Part shown: positions 24,580 to 35,544 of the stretch, piece by piece
Numbering within the stretch: position 1 is the first letter of the stretch
Layout: every line of letters starts with the position of its first letter
Assembly: GCF_014898055.3 (NCBI RefSeq)
Contig: NW_023601104.1
Span: forward strand, 46,250,699-46,314,698
Direction: 5' to 3'
DNA length: 64,000 nucleotides
From: Talpa occidentalis
Taxonomy: Eukaryota > Chordata > Mammalia > Eulipotyphla > Talpidae
The notes under the pieces: generated by a model
What the model was told of the DNA's origin: nothing
The model's database searches: none
Seen by the model: the letters and a program-made list of their open reading frames with translations, nothing else
Made by a program: the position numbers and the translations under genes

Positions 24580-25396
24580 AAATTAAGACTTTAGAGTCGA
24601 TAATTACCTCAGCTTCATTATTTACAGAAGAGAGACTCTAAGAACTCTGTGATGTAAACTTACTTCTGAAATACCTCTATTTTAGGGTCTATAACTCCTT
24701 GTCTTTCTTACAGTGAAAATAAATTCATAGTTTTCATCCCTTGCTCTCCTTACTTTGAGTGAGGAGGAATGAAACACTTCAAGTTAGAAAAAAGTCACAA
24801 ATGAATCACAAAGTGGAATAAAATCTGTGCTTTCATTAAAACTTTCTGTGACTCATCAATATCTTTTCTCCTCCACAATATACCATGGTGAAGTCACTGC
24901 CTTAGTCATTCAATCAAGGGAGAATTTCATTTGAGTAAATTTAAAAAATGAAGTCATAAAATTTTCCTGAGTGAAAAATGATGAACTATATTAACTCAGT
25001 TTGCACACATCCCAAACTAAGCAGGAAAGAAACCTGATTTGTTATAGGGATTCGAAGATGCATAAAATTTCTAAACTTGTTCTTTATTCAAATTTGGAGA
25101 AAGAATGCAGTTTCTTCAACTTTGTGGGTTTATACTTTCATTTTTTCTTACAAACAATAGCTAATCTTATCTTCTTACTTAATAGAGCTATAATATAGTA
25201 AAGGCAACAAAAATACAGCAATCAGAATCTGTGTTAAATAAAGTTCATACCCACCCCCAAATATTTATATGTATTAGCTTATCTGTTTTTGGAAATAGCA
25301 AGCACACTAAAATTTATCCTCATAGTCCCCACTGATTTATTTTTGTTCAAATTAGAAGACACAACTTCAGAATCATGAAACATAAGATTTGAGGTC

Positions 25397-25424
25397 ACCC
25401 CCCCCCACACACACACACACACTC
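25397..25424. repeat. C-run followed by (CA)n
   Basis: About ten Cs then about nine CA units. A simple repeat. Confidence 0.9.
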
Positions 25425-25598
25425 ACGGAAGATAGCAAAAAATATTAACAAAAGTACCTTGTGAGAGCTCAGAAAGTCATCAGGTTTCTCTATGGTCAGA
25501 GTCCATTAAAACAAAAAAAGGGTTTATAAAGACCAGTGAAACAATGGTCAGAATAAAATGAGAATTGGTCTTTAAATCAAATAGAATATATATTCATA

Positions 25599-25854
25599 GC
25601 AGAAATATAGGGAAACCAAATAAGACATCGGTGTAAAAAAATAATAACAGTACAAAACACAACAAAGCAGAAACAGACAATTATAAATCAGAGACATCCA
25701 GCGAGGGAGGAGCAGAGGGGACTGAGGTGATGGTGCATGGGTGCATTGGTAAAGGAAACTCTATGGGGACTATACCTGAGGGTGTGGGGGGAAGCAAATA
25801 CTGCTTAAAGAAGAACAATGATGTAAAAAAATAAAAAATTATAATAAAAAATAA
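25599..25854 (+). mobile_element. Severely 5'-truncated L1 (3' UTR only)
   Basis: A G-rich segment (GAGGGAGGAGCAGAGGGG) is followed by ACTATACCTGAGGGTGTGG and an A-rich end with AATAAAAAAT. The same 3'-terminal module recurs at 38227-38355, about 45300-45403 and 54700-54935. A 16 bp TSD with one mismatch, AGAATATATATTCATA versus AGAATATATGTTCATA, lies at 25583-25598 and 25855-25870. It is best read as an L1 3' UTR with no coding sequence. Confidence 0.72.
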
Positions 25855-25954
25855 AGAATATATGTTCATATTTCATTTTGATTTGAGCTCCATGTGCATG
25901 GATCCTCAGTGGAATTGTGGAGGAACTTAGGTATTTACTATAAGAAAATGTTTG

Positions 25955-26232
25955 GGGCCTTCCCGGTGGCGCAGCGGTTGAGCGCTGGGTTGCGAAGCTG
26001 CCTGCAGCCTCTGCAGCGCCGGTTCCATCCCTGGCTGCTCCCCGGCTGCTCCCCGGCCACCGGCGGAGGGTCCCACATGGCGCGCAGATCTCTCCTGCCG
26101 CCCGCTGCTCCCCTCAGCAGTGTACTTCTGCCTGCTCTGCTCTCCACTCTGGCTCTGGTGAATTCTCTCACCCTCCCGTGCTTCTGACTATACCCAGTGC
26201 TTGTATAAATAAATAAATAAATCTTTAAAAAA
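25955..26232 (+). mobile_element. tRNA-derived SINE, young type
   Basis: Starts GGGCCTTCCCGGTGGCGCAG with a clean A box (TGGCGCAGCGG) and ends TAAATAAATAAATAAATCTTT plus As. A perfect 10 bp TSD, AAAATGTTTG, lies at 25945-25954 and 26233-26242. A private duplication of CGGCTGCTCCC occurs near 26034-26055, and a short deletion removes the CGGTC before CTTCTGCCTG. The antisense 155-codon open frame across it is an artefact. Confidence 0.93.
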
Positions 26233-26439
26233 AAAATGTTTGAACTCTCTAAAATTGTATCCTCCAAAAAAAATTTCCTATGACGCTGTAGATAACATCC
26301 AAGCAGGTATCCAAGTGTGCATCCAAAGGTAAAGACATGGAGACTGAGCCCATTGTAGAATCTCCAGTACCTTTCAGATTCTACATAGTTATCCAAAATT
26401 AGCAACTAATCCAAAGGCTCACAATGAGTGAGCCCCTCC

Positions 26440-26757
26440 CAAACAGAGGAAGACCATACCAGTCAGTCTCTGCACAGGCTGGGGCAGCACTCAGTCTGCC
26501 CACTTGTGACTATGCAGGGGCTTCTTTCACCAACTCTCTCCTCTGCAGGTCAGCAGCCTTCCTGCCTGCCCGTGACCTGAACCATGCCAGGGGTTTTCTT
26601 CACTGACTTCCCTCAGCAGATGCTGCTCTCCTTAAGGCCACCTGCCTGCAACCGTGCAGGCTTCTCTTAGCAAACCCGTCCCTTTGGAGCAGCTCTTCCT
26701 GCCGGCTTGTGTCTATGCAAGTTTCCTTTATTCCTCTGTCCCTTTCCCTAATAAACC

Positions 26758-26758
<1 letters not shown>
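26440..26758 (+). repeat. GC-rich block of ~4 degenerate 60-72 bp repeats
   Basis: Four loosely similar units can be lined up on a shared core: CTATGCAGGGGCTTCT near 26510, CCATGCCAGGGGTTTTC near 26582, CCGTGCAGGCTTCTCT near 26652 and CTATGCAAGTTTCCTT near 26713. That gives periods of roughly 72, 69 and 61 bp. Each core is preceded by a CTGCC-rich stretch. The block ends in CCCTAATAAACCTGCC, like a polyadenylation site, and abuts an AT microsatellite. It could be an LTR fragment with internal repeats or a decayed minisatellite. No family is recognised. Confidence 0.5.
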
Positions 26759-26761
<3 letters not shown>

Positions 26762-26814
<53 letters not shown>

Positions 26815-26858
26815 TGTGTATATATATATATAGAGAGAGAGAGAGAAAGAGAGAGAGA
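26762..26858. repeat. Compound microsatellite (TA)n(CA)n(TA)n(GA)n
   Basis: A long alternating TA tract is followed by CACACA, TGTG, TATATA and an AGAG-rich tract. Open frames of 63-71 codons with isoleucine-tyrosine runs come only from this repeat. Confidence 0.95.
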
Positions 26859-26869
26859 ACTTAAAATCA

Positions 26870-27749
26870 TTATCTTGTTCTCTGAATTTCAGTTTATAGA
26901 TATTGCTAATAGATACCATTGATGTATTTGGCTAAAAATAGTTGTTCTGTTTTTATGTGTAATGGTCTTTGGTATTTGAGAGAGTAAAGCCTTAAAAACT
27001 GTCTTTAAATAGGCCATATTGCTTGATACGGTTTTGGCCCAATGGATTATCCACAGTAGTTCTATACTACTTAGTTCAGCTGCGAATTTTCAGCATGGAG
27101 TCAAAGGTCCTGGTGTCATAGAAGTTCATTCTGAAATGTCCATTGCTACTTTTAGGAAGTTCGGTGAATGCGACTTTGGGAACTTAATCTCAATAAAGAA
27201 AGATCATCTCTTCAAAGTTCAGACGTGCCATCATTTTGACCTTTGTCACTTAGCAGGAAATGAAGAGTAGCACCATGTCCATTCTCCTTCTCTTCCCTCT
27301 CCATGTTTCTAAGTTCTTGACCCCTCTGTCTTCTTCTATACAAGAGAAATGACCTTATTTTATCTCTCTAATCCCCCAATAAAGGCACTGAACCCAACTT
27401 CTTGAGGTTAATTATCTGATCCTCTCTGACCATCTTCCTACTCAAACCTTTTGTGCTGTTAGGATTTCCCTCTGCTTGTTTTGTTGCTTGCCCACTTAGG
27501 TGACCCTTAGTGGGCAAACATCAGGCTAACAAAGAGCTACTGGCACGTACATATGAAATATATGTGACCTACTACTTTTGTCTCCAAGGAGAAATATCCT
27601 CTTCAATCTCAACCTGAAATGAAATTTGCCTTCTGCTCTGACAAAGCTCTTGGAAGATTCTGTTAAAAAGCCAAGTCAAATGATTTCCAGGATGGGTATA
27701 TTATTTACCAGACTCTGAAATGACTACCAAGGAGAATATTAGAAAACAC

Positions 27750-27794
<45 letters not shown>

Positions 27795-29740
27795 ACACAC
27801 ATATATATACACACATATACATATACACAATATATGTAATATATATACATATTTTTTCATTATTTTTTGCATTTGAGACTACTGATCTTTAATTACTTTC
27901 TAAAAAAATTACACAGGAAATTAACTCTTTCAGTCAATACAACTTAGAGAAAGAGGAAAGAAATGGAATTTCAGAGAAATGAAAAAGTGAAGCTTTCTTT
28001 AGCTTTTTACTCACTCTCAATATCCATAAAATATGAATTTCACAACATAAACTGAAGAGCCCTCAATGATACCTCAAACATTTGAACTATGAATATTTCA
28101 AAATGGCTTTTGTATAAGAATTTTTAATATTAAAAATTAGTTAAAATGTACAAAATCTTACATTTAAAAAAATAGACATTTTTAAAGTAAAGCTTTGTTT
28201 TACCTTATGTCATCTTCAGTATCATTTCTTTTGAGGCCAAAGTTATTCGAATACAGCTCAACACCACTGAGTTTTCTATTTCTTTGTTCAAAAAAAAAGT
28301 AAAAGAAATGATAAGGACTAGATGAGTCACAATTTCCAGATAAGTCAGAGTTTAGATTTACTCTGTTAAAATCTGGGTTAATATTTGGTTTCATCCATAC
28401 TACATAACTAGCATTCACCACTCCATGGAATCAACCATGATTTCAACCATGAAATCATCACCAATCACTTGAAAAATCATGTTGCACAAAATCATAAGGG
28501 AAATTAATCAGACTGAGTTCCTGATAGTTTTCTTCTGTGATGCAAAGCTGTGGAACTTTGAGTTTTGGAGTCTAGCCCAGGGACAAATAATAATAATAAA
28601 CAGCATAACAGCATAAAAAAAAGTGTAATTCTGATGTATCTTTTACAGACACTTTTTGACAAACTGTAACTTTAAGTATTTTCACAAGGAGTAAAAAGGG
28701 TATTGGTAGCCTAAATAAATTGTATTCAGAAATGAAATTGATAATCCTTGTGGCTTTTCAATGTGGCAAATTAATAATCTGCATTTCAGACAAAATATAT
28801 TCAAGGATGGTCTTTAGAGATTGAAAAAATCAATCTTATAAGTAGAAATTACTGTCTTTCTCTTGTAATTGATCTTTAGGGGAAAATATAAACTACAGAA
28901 TATCTTAAGACCATGAAATGTTTTTTTTTGTTTACACTAGGTAGATGCAGAAAAAGATGGGAAACTAAGATCTATAGTAATATGATACCATTTGTAGATC
29001 ATAGAGAATAGTTATAATTCAATGATTCAGGTAATTGATTTTGCTAAAATATTTGATACCATGTTATTTCTTTGGGGAGTCATATTGTTTTAAATGTCAG
29101 TCTTTATTAGCCAAAGAAAAAGGAGGCATGTAAAATAGATAAAGAACCATATTTTTATCTAATGAAATATATCCTAAAAAGTGACAAGCAAGCATACTAT
29201 ATATAATAAAGATTTCCTATAGTCAAAATTACTACTTGTTTGCATAATCCTAACATCTGTCTGTGAAAATAACATGTACTCATGTATTTTTTGCTTAAAA
29301 AAATAGTGATGCAGTTGAAGTTTTGTTGATTCAAAAAACAAAAATGAAATTACTTATGATGAAAACTATCAATGCTAAATAAATCCCAAATTTATTTTTT
29401 TTTATTTGAAGTTTGAGTATAGAACTGCCTCTCAGTTTGATGCCAACTTTTGGATAAATGAGTCATAAGAGGTAAAACTATTGGTTGATAACAAAAAATA
29501 TAATAACAGTAATCACATTTTGACATTTCTATTGTACCTTTCACCTTGAGAAAATCCAAAGCAATTAACCTGAAAGTTATTTCTACATTCTTAGGATTTG
29601 TAAGCCCCAGTTGAATCAAGAAATCTTCCAAATGATCTCAAAATATAAGCAGAGTATCCACAGCCCTGTGGACCTGTCAACCTGGCATTTGTTACCAAGA
29701 GACTTCTGAGGCCTGGTGAATGTAGAGGACTCTTTAAATG
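26870..29740. other. Unassigned DNA
   Basis: No supported gene. 27000-27700 is somewhat richer in G and C and reads like ordinary unique sequence or an old unrecognised repeat; it contains CCCCCAATAAAGGCAC near 27375. An 83-codon open frame (27019-27270) has no recognisable family. A (TA)n(CA)n tract lies at 27750-27850. Confidence 0.45.
27750..27850. repeat. Compound (TA)n(CA)n microsatellite
   Basis: TATATATA, then about seventeen CA units broken by single TA steps, then mixed TATACA sequence. Confidence 0.95.
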
Positions 29741-29744
29741 ATGG

Positions 29745-30505
29745 CCAGTGTCAAAAAAGACAAGGAAACAACATGCACGTACCCTGAGAGCATTATTCTA
29801 TGTCAATTAAGTCAGACAGAGAAAGACAAATGCTGTATGTTCTCCCTTACAGTGAAACCCACAAAAGCCAAACTCAAAACAATAGTGAGTAGGAGGGTGT
29901 TATCAGAGGCTCAGGGTGGAGGAAATGGGATGATATTGTTCAAAGGTAGAAACTTCCAGGGGCCTCTCTGGTGGCACAAGGGGTTAAGACACAACCTGCG
30001 AAGCTATCCACAGCCATTGCAGCACGGTTTCTATCCCCAGCCAGGGAGCTGCCCACATGGCATAGCAGACCTCTCCTGACTCACCTGCTGCTCCCCTCAG
30101 CAGTGTATTTCCATCAGTCTGCTTGTTCTGTTCCCCACTCCGTCTGTGGTGAATCCTCTCACCCCCCACCTCTGGCCTGTAGTCCAGTTCTTGTATGCAT
30201 AAATAAATAATATTTAAAAAAAATAAAGGTAGAAATATCCAGATATCAATGAGTAAGTTGTGGGCATCTAATGTACAGCCTAGTGACTATAACTAACAAT
30301 ACCGCGCTGCATACCTGAAGTCATTGAGAGAATAGGCCACACACACATACTTAATGGCAATGATGTGAATAAAGGGTTGTGTTAGCTAACCTTATTATGG
30401 TAATCATTCATAATATAAATGTGTATCAAATCATGTTTTTACAACTTAAGCTGACAGATGCTGTATGTCAACCATATCTCAATAAAGTTGGAAAATATAT
30501 ATATA
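29745..30505 (+). mobile_element. Old L1 3' end with a SINE inside
   Basis: Plus-strand L1 tail: AAGTCAGACAGAGAAAGACA near 29810, then after the SINE TCTAATGTACAGCCTAGTGA, GTTAGCTAACCTTATTATGG and a final TATCTCAATAAAGTTGG at about 30474-30490. These blocks appear in the order of an old placental L1 3' end. It is 5'-truncated and non-coding. Confidence 0.8.
29960..30224 (+). mobile_element. tRNA-derived SINE, old type, inside L1
   Basis: The head GGTGGCACAAGGGGTTAAGA and tail CTTGTATGCATAAATAAAT mark the old class. An 18 bp TSD with two mismatches, AAAGGTAGAAACTTCCAG versus AAAGGTAGAAATATCCAG, lies at 29942-29959 and 30225-30242. It splits the L1 of 29745-30505 and so postdates it. The B box is damaged (GGTTTCTATCCCC). 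Confidence 0.9.
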
Positions 30506-30660
30506 AATTATTCTAACTAAAATAATAATAATCAGTTGGTCATAACAGCTAACACTTAATACCAAATAAGGGGAACCCTTCAATTTCATTTTTGTTCAGA
30601 GTTAGAAAGGCCCAGCCATTCAGCAGTTAAAATGTCAATCAGAATATTAGTATCCTTAAG

Positions 30661-30932
30661 TTTTTTTTAAAAGATTTATTTATTCATGCATACAGGAACC
30701 AGGGTACAGGCCAGAGGTGTGGGGGGTGAGAGGATTCTCCAGAGACAGAGCAGGGAACAGAACAGGCAGACTGACTGAAATATACTGCTGAGGGGAGCAG
30801 CGGGCAACATAGGAGAGGTCTGCTGCGCCATGTGGGTATCTTGATGGCCAGCAGGGATCCAAACCTGCACTGCATAGGCTACAGAGAGCTTCACAGCGCT
30901 GTGCTCAACCACATGCACCACCAGGCAGGCCC
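30661..30932 (-). mobile_element. tRNA-derived SINE, old type
   Basis: Reverse-complement copy with TTATTTATTCATGCATACAG (tail side), TATACTGCTGAGGGGAGCAG in the body and a damaged head ending CACCACCAGGCAGGCC. A diverged TSD, AGTATCCTTAAGTTTT versus AGTATTTTGAAGTTTT, lies at 30649-30664 and 30933-30948. Three overlapping open frames here are artefacts. Confidence 0.88.
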
Positions 30933-30948
30933 AGTATTTTGAAGTTTT

Positions 30949-32347
30949 AAGGGTTCCTTCAGGTTAAAGAATCCAAATTACGACCAAGTACAGCAAGCAC
31001 TTGTAACACATATCTGTTGTATTGTTTCTCTGTCTTAATATCCCTGTAGAGAAGCAATTCTAATTATCAGGTGAATATTTACTTTTGTCCATACATAAAC
31101 ATGTTTTTTATGTCAAAAAAAGATATAAAGTATAGCTTGCTTTCTAAGGTTTTATAACTGGTAAATAGAAAATTGCAAACAATACTACAGCTGTTATTTT
31201 GTAACATAGTATATATCACAGTGGGGACACAGAAGAAAGATTGGTCTGTCTACGTGGATATGAGAGCATCAGTAAAGGTTACGTGCACATGAAATACTTG
31301 GATAAAATATTAAGCAAGAGAAGTCAAGTTATAAATTGTATCCATAGCATTATTTTGGTTAATAAAGAAAAAAATGAATAGAAAAAATTAAATAGGCCAA
31401 TATATTAAACATAGTACCTCTGTACATGGGGTTAATAAAGATAGTTTTTGTTTTTTCTTCTGCATATATAGGGGAGCATAAAATACTTTTATGCTGGGAG
31501 TGGAAGGAGTCCAACAAAATGCATGGCATTTTGAATAAAACACATTGAGTATACATGAAGAAAGAAAAAGAGAATATTTTTCTTAATCATCCCACTCTTA
31601 ATTAACTAACTTAGGTAAAGAAAGCCTTTTCAAAAAGAGAAGAAATAAAAATGCCAAATGGATCTACCTGAGGGACAAACAGCAACTCTATAACAGAAAA
31701 TATTCACTGTGTCACAACTGAGCGTATATCAGTTTCTAAAGTATAGCATTCAGGCACACGAATCAGTACTTGCATTAACACTCTCTTTATGGAATGAATT
31801 TGAAAGACTTTTTCTGAGTTGTCCCGAAAAAAAAAAAAAAAAAAAAGCAGCCTCCCACAGCTGGCTCCTCTATTTTTGGCTTCTCCTATCCCTGTTTTCA
31901 TGGCAGCTGAGAAATATTAATGTGAGAAAAGTATCTTTTATTTTAGTCTTTAGAAAAGAACTCAACAGAAATCCCTGCAACTTCAGCAGTAGAGGGTAAG
32001 AGTTCCAGGATCATACTGTGGAAGTGCATTACTAGAACAACCTGTAGGAAATAGAATGGCATGAAAAACAATATGTTCAACTTATGTGACTTTTCCAAAG
32101 TATATGCTACTTCATATACTACTTAATAAATGTATTCCACCAAAAGTAATTCTATCCCCTGGGAATAATTTTATACAATAGTCATGTAATCAACCTCATA
32201 TATAGGGAAGGTAAGGTAGGAAAAAAATCATTTCTTTAATCCAGTCCCATTTGACGAAGATAAATGTTTAACATATCTATTTGAAAATAGTAGAAATATT
32301 AAGATTTATGAGACTTTCCTCCTGACCTTCCTATTAATCATACATAT
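30949..32347. other. AT-rich unassigned DNA
   Basis: No gene or named repeat. An A-run of about 19-20 at 31827-31846 has no AATAAA or retrocopy-like sequence before it, so it is not called as a processed copy. Confidence 0.5.
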
Positions 32348-32363
32348 AAAATTAAATGCTTCA

Positions 32364-32635
32364 GGGCCTCCCCGGTGACGCAGCGGTTGAGCGCTGGGTT
32401 GCGAAGCTGCCCGGCAGCCTCTGCAGCGCCGGTTCGATCCCGGGCTGCTCCCCGGCCACCGGAGGAGGGTCCCACATGGCGCGCAGACCTCTCCTGCAGC
32501 CCGCTGCTCCCCTCAGCAGTGTATTTCGGTCCTTCTGCCTGCTCTGCTCCCCGCTCTGGCTCTGGAATTCTCTCACCCTCCCGCGCTTCTGACTGTATCC
32601 AGTGCTTGTATAAAATAAATAATTCGTAAAAAAAA

Positions 32636-32680
<45 letters not shown>
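32364..32680 (+). mobile_element. tRNA-derived SINE, young type, long (AAAT)n tail
   Basis: A good match to the young consensus with an intact B box GGTTCGATCCC at 32431-32441 and A-box-like TGACGCAGCGG. The usual TCTTT stop is altered (ATTCGTAAAA), and the tail has grown into about twelve TAAA units at 32634-32680. A perfect 15 bp TSD, AAAATTAAATGCTTC, lies at 32348-32362 and 32681-32695. Confidence 0.95.
32634..32680. repeat. (TAAA)n microsatellite born from a SINE tail
   Basis: About twelve tetranucleotide units lying between the SINE body and its 3' TSD. It therefore grew from the SINE A-tail after insertion. Confidence 0.95.
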
Positions 32681-32682
<2 letters not shown>

Positions 32683-32695
32683 AATTAAATGCTTC

Positions 32696-34395
32696 GAAAC
32701 ATCAATCTTGAAAAAAGTACTGTCATAAATGATGCAGCAAATTGGCTAGAAATAAAAGCACAGAATTGTAGTCATATATTTGAACCATATTTGTAAGAGT
32801 AATGACAAGTTACTTCAGTTTTATTGACTCAATCAGATCATATGGTGAGTCATTTCCAGACACATCGATAAACTCATTGATTCCTCTCATTCTTGTAGTC
32901 ACTGGACTATAGAAAAAAGGATCAGTAGCCATTTGACCTTCATTGTGTACTAAACAAACACCAGATGGCAAGGATTCATTCAGGAAATCCATTCTTTCTT
33001 CTTCATAGTCATGTTCACACTGTTGCTTCCCACTGAGCCTTTATCTCTGTTTGTCATGGTGCCAGAGCTGCCTGCATAGCACCTTTCATGCATCACAGCT
33101 TTCAAATCTTGTCCCATTAGTTTCATTTTGTTTCCATCATAAATAATCTCCCACTTTCTCATACACTCTTTCATTATCTAATAATGGGCCAGGTCATTAT
33201 ACAAAGGAGCCAAGTATTAAAGGGTTAGTGAGTACAGTTTGTCCACTTGGTTTCTGGCCAGGGTGTGAACTATTTATTAAACAGATAAATTTATGCAACT
33301 ATAAAATGAGACTAAAAGGATGCAAGCACCACAATCCTGCTAACAAGTTTATAGGAATATGGGACATAAAAGTAAAGACATTTGAATCTCAAATTGCAAA
33401 CTTTAAAACACAATACCATGAGTATAACCTAATTCAACCTAATTATTTCAAGAAACACACAAAAGCAAATACCCTATCTTCTGTAAAATTCCATCACAAT
33501 TCCTCTCCTTGGCCATTCCCTAGACTCATTTGGAAATCAGCCAATCATCTAGAAGTGTTGAAATACTGGTGAGCATTTACAAGCCAAGTGACTCCATTCT
33601 CAGAGTGTTATTGATGACTAAATTTCACTGAATCCAAAAAGGGAGACTTTTCTTTTTGGAATGTTATATATAGACAAAATAAGAAAGGTGGGCATTATGT
33701 AAGATTTATTGCCAACATTGCAAAGTTGATTACCAATGAGGAGCATTCCTGCAGAGTTGTTCTTCAGAGTTCACTGGGAGTTAAATGTTGAGCAAATATT
33801 CTAACATCTAGAATCAGATTCTTCCATTATTTAAGGAAAAGTTAAAAAGTTTATAATATATTGTGTAGGATGCTGTGAATATGTCAGCACTGAGTTAAAT
33901 CATCCCAGCCTATTATTCCCACAGGCAGGCCAATTATCAGGGGATAATTGGACTGATAATGAGCATTCTGACTGGTCGAGAGGTCTCTCTCAGGATATAG
34001 CACCCCCTTCCCTCATAAGGCTGTCCTCGATGCCAAAAATAGTAGAAGTTAAAAATGGAAACTTTTAAAAGAATGTAGTATTAAAAAAATCAGTTTATAT
34101 TGATTTAAAATAGAGTTTTGAATGCTAAACTTATTTTTTATCAAAGGAGCAAGTATATAAGCTATTAGGAAAACACAATAGAGGTGACAATTATTTTTTT
34201 TTTGTTCTTTGTGAAGTATTTCTATTTTATGAATGCATATTAACTGTATACAGAAAAATAGAGAAGAAAACAAAAGAGAACCACTCTTGATCTCATATTC
34301 CTAACAGAACCAATTTAATTATTTTGGAGTTTGAAATACATATTTAATACAAACTCAATTGTGGTATTTATGTAAATACATATTTTATTATTTAT
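32696..34395. other. Unassigned DNA
   Basis: No supported gene. A 114-codon open frame (33228-33572) has no recognisable motif and sits in average composition. Repeat-free sequence near 33740-34020 contains the dyad listed at 33930-33951. Confidence 0.45.
33930..33951. promoter_or_regulatory. Perfect 9 bp dyad with homeodomain-like cores
   Basis: CCAATTATC and its exact reverse complement GATAATTGG are separated by four bases (AGGG). Each arm contains CAATTA/TAATTG, the core of many homeodomain sites, and the second arm is followed shortly by CTGATAATGAG. This is a possible paired homeodomain site. No test of conservation or function was possible. Confidence 0.35.
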
Positions 34396-34399
34396 TTTT

Positions 34400-34762
34400 G
34401 TTTGTTGGCAGTAAACTCAAGAAGTTCTCCCTATCCCAACATACTTAATTATTTTCTGCCTGGAATGAACTTTCCCACCCTCTTCCCCCAGATTAATTTT
34501 AGCTTAATTTTCACTTCCTTGAGAACAATTCATCTCTAACTTCCTCATCTGGCCACTTCCTGGCCAAGGTGTGAACTATTTATTAAACATTGTCTCTTCC
34601 TAGTTCTTAAGGACTAGAATTGTAAGGATTTGTGTCTGTCTCTGCTGGTCAACAGTAACCTCCATGAGGGCAAAGTGATCCTTCTTTTGCTTTAGTATTA
34701 TATCCCAGAAAAGCAGCAAGCATAAAATAAATGTTTTTTTTAATCATTGAATGAATAAGTTT
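34400..34762 (+). mobile_element. L2 LINE 3' end
   Basis: Blocks occur in L2 order: TTTCTGCCTGGAATGAACTT near 34452, CTTCCTCATCTGGCC near 34541, TAACCTCCATGAGGGCA near 34658, and a terminal AAAATAAATG with CATTGAATGAATAAG at 34745-34760. A well-readable ancient LINE fragment, non-coding. Confidence 0.75.
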
Positions 34763-35544
34763 AAGCATTTTCTATATGGCGCTAGATGGGAAAATCTGAA
34801 GAGAGAAAATGATTTGTATGTTTATGAATAAAACACACATCGCTAAAAATTCCACGACTTCGAGCATTTTACACTTCTGTATCATCAACCCAGTAGCCCT
34901 ATCCAAGAAGAAAATAACAGAGGAACTTGAATTTTTTGAGTGGCTAGTGAAAGAATGGGGATGGGGAGAAGAAACTTCTTAAAGATTCCAGTAGAAATTG
35001 TTAAATGTTTATCCTCTATATTGTTTTCCTTTTAAAAGGAAAAATGTTTCTTTATGGATTTCAGGATGATTGCTACCCTATTACCATGTCAGCTTAGAAA
35101 GAGTATAAATTTGAAAAATAAATTAAAAGCACCTTGTCATGCATTGCTTGATTGTATTAACTTCAAACCACAAAATAAAATATCACCATTGATTTCCAAT
35201 TTAAAACTTAAATCACAAACCTTACCTCAAATGTCAGCCCAAATTTCTTTTAAACTTTATTTCCAGGCAATATTTGCAAGACTAGTTTTGCATTTGTTAT
35301 GTCTCAATTATTAATACTCTTTGAAATTCCTTTCTTAAAAAGAACAATTTCTTATTGTCCTTTATTATATAAACTGCAAATTCAATTGTAAATTCATATG
35401 AAGATATATTTTCTTTTCTATATATTTCATAGTTTGTTTTATGGCAATATATGTTTACAATTCTGAAAAAATAAACAATTTTACTGACTTCTTTTTTAAC
35501 AATATATGTTTTAGGCAGCACAGTCAAATCATTTTGTTATTAAC
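34763..35544. other. AT-rich unassigned DNA
   Basis: Nothing recognised. Short open frames only. Confidence 0.5.

Larger units (their letters stand above)
24047..25580. other. Unassigned DNA with a recent duplication
   Basis: No gene seen. It contains the 49 bp-period duplication at 24492-24579 and a C-run plus (CA)n at 25397-25424. The rest is AT-rich and unassigned. Confidence 0.5.

Noticed and set aside
25938..26405. 155-codon minus-strand open frame, the longest in the window
   Set aside because: It is the antisense of a SINE (25955-26232) plus flanks. Similar frames recur over other copies of the same SINE.
31827..31846. A-run as the end of a processed pseudogene
   Set aside because: No polyadenylation signal, mRNA-like sequence or flanking duplication was visible upstream.
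33228..33572. 114-codon open frame
   Set aside because: No recognisable domain or homolog and no splice, promoter or polyA context. Length is within chance expectation for a window this size.
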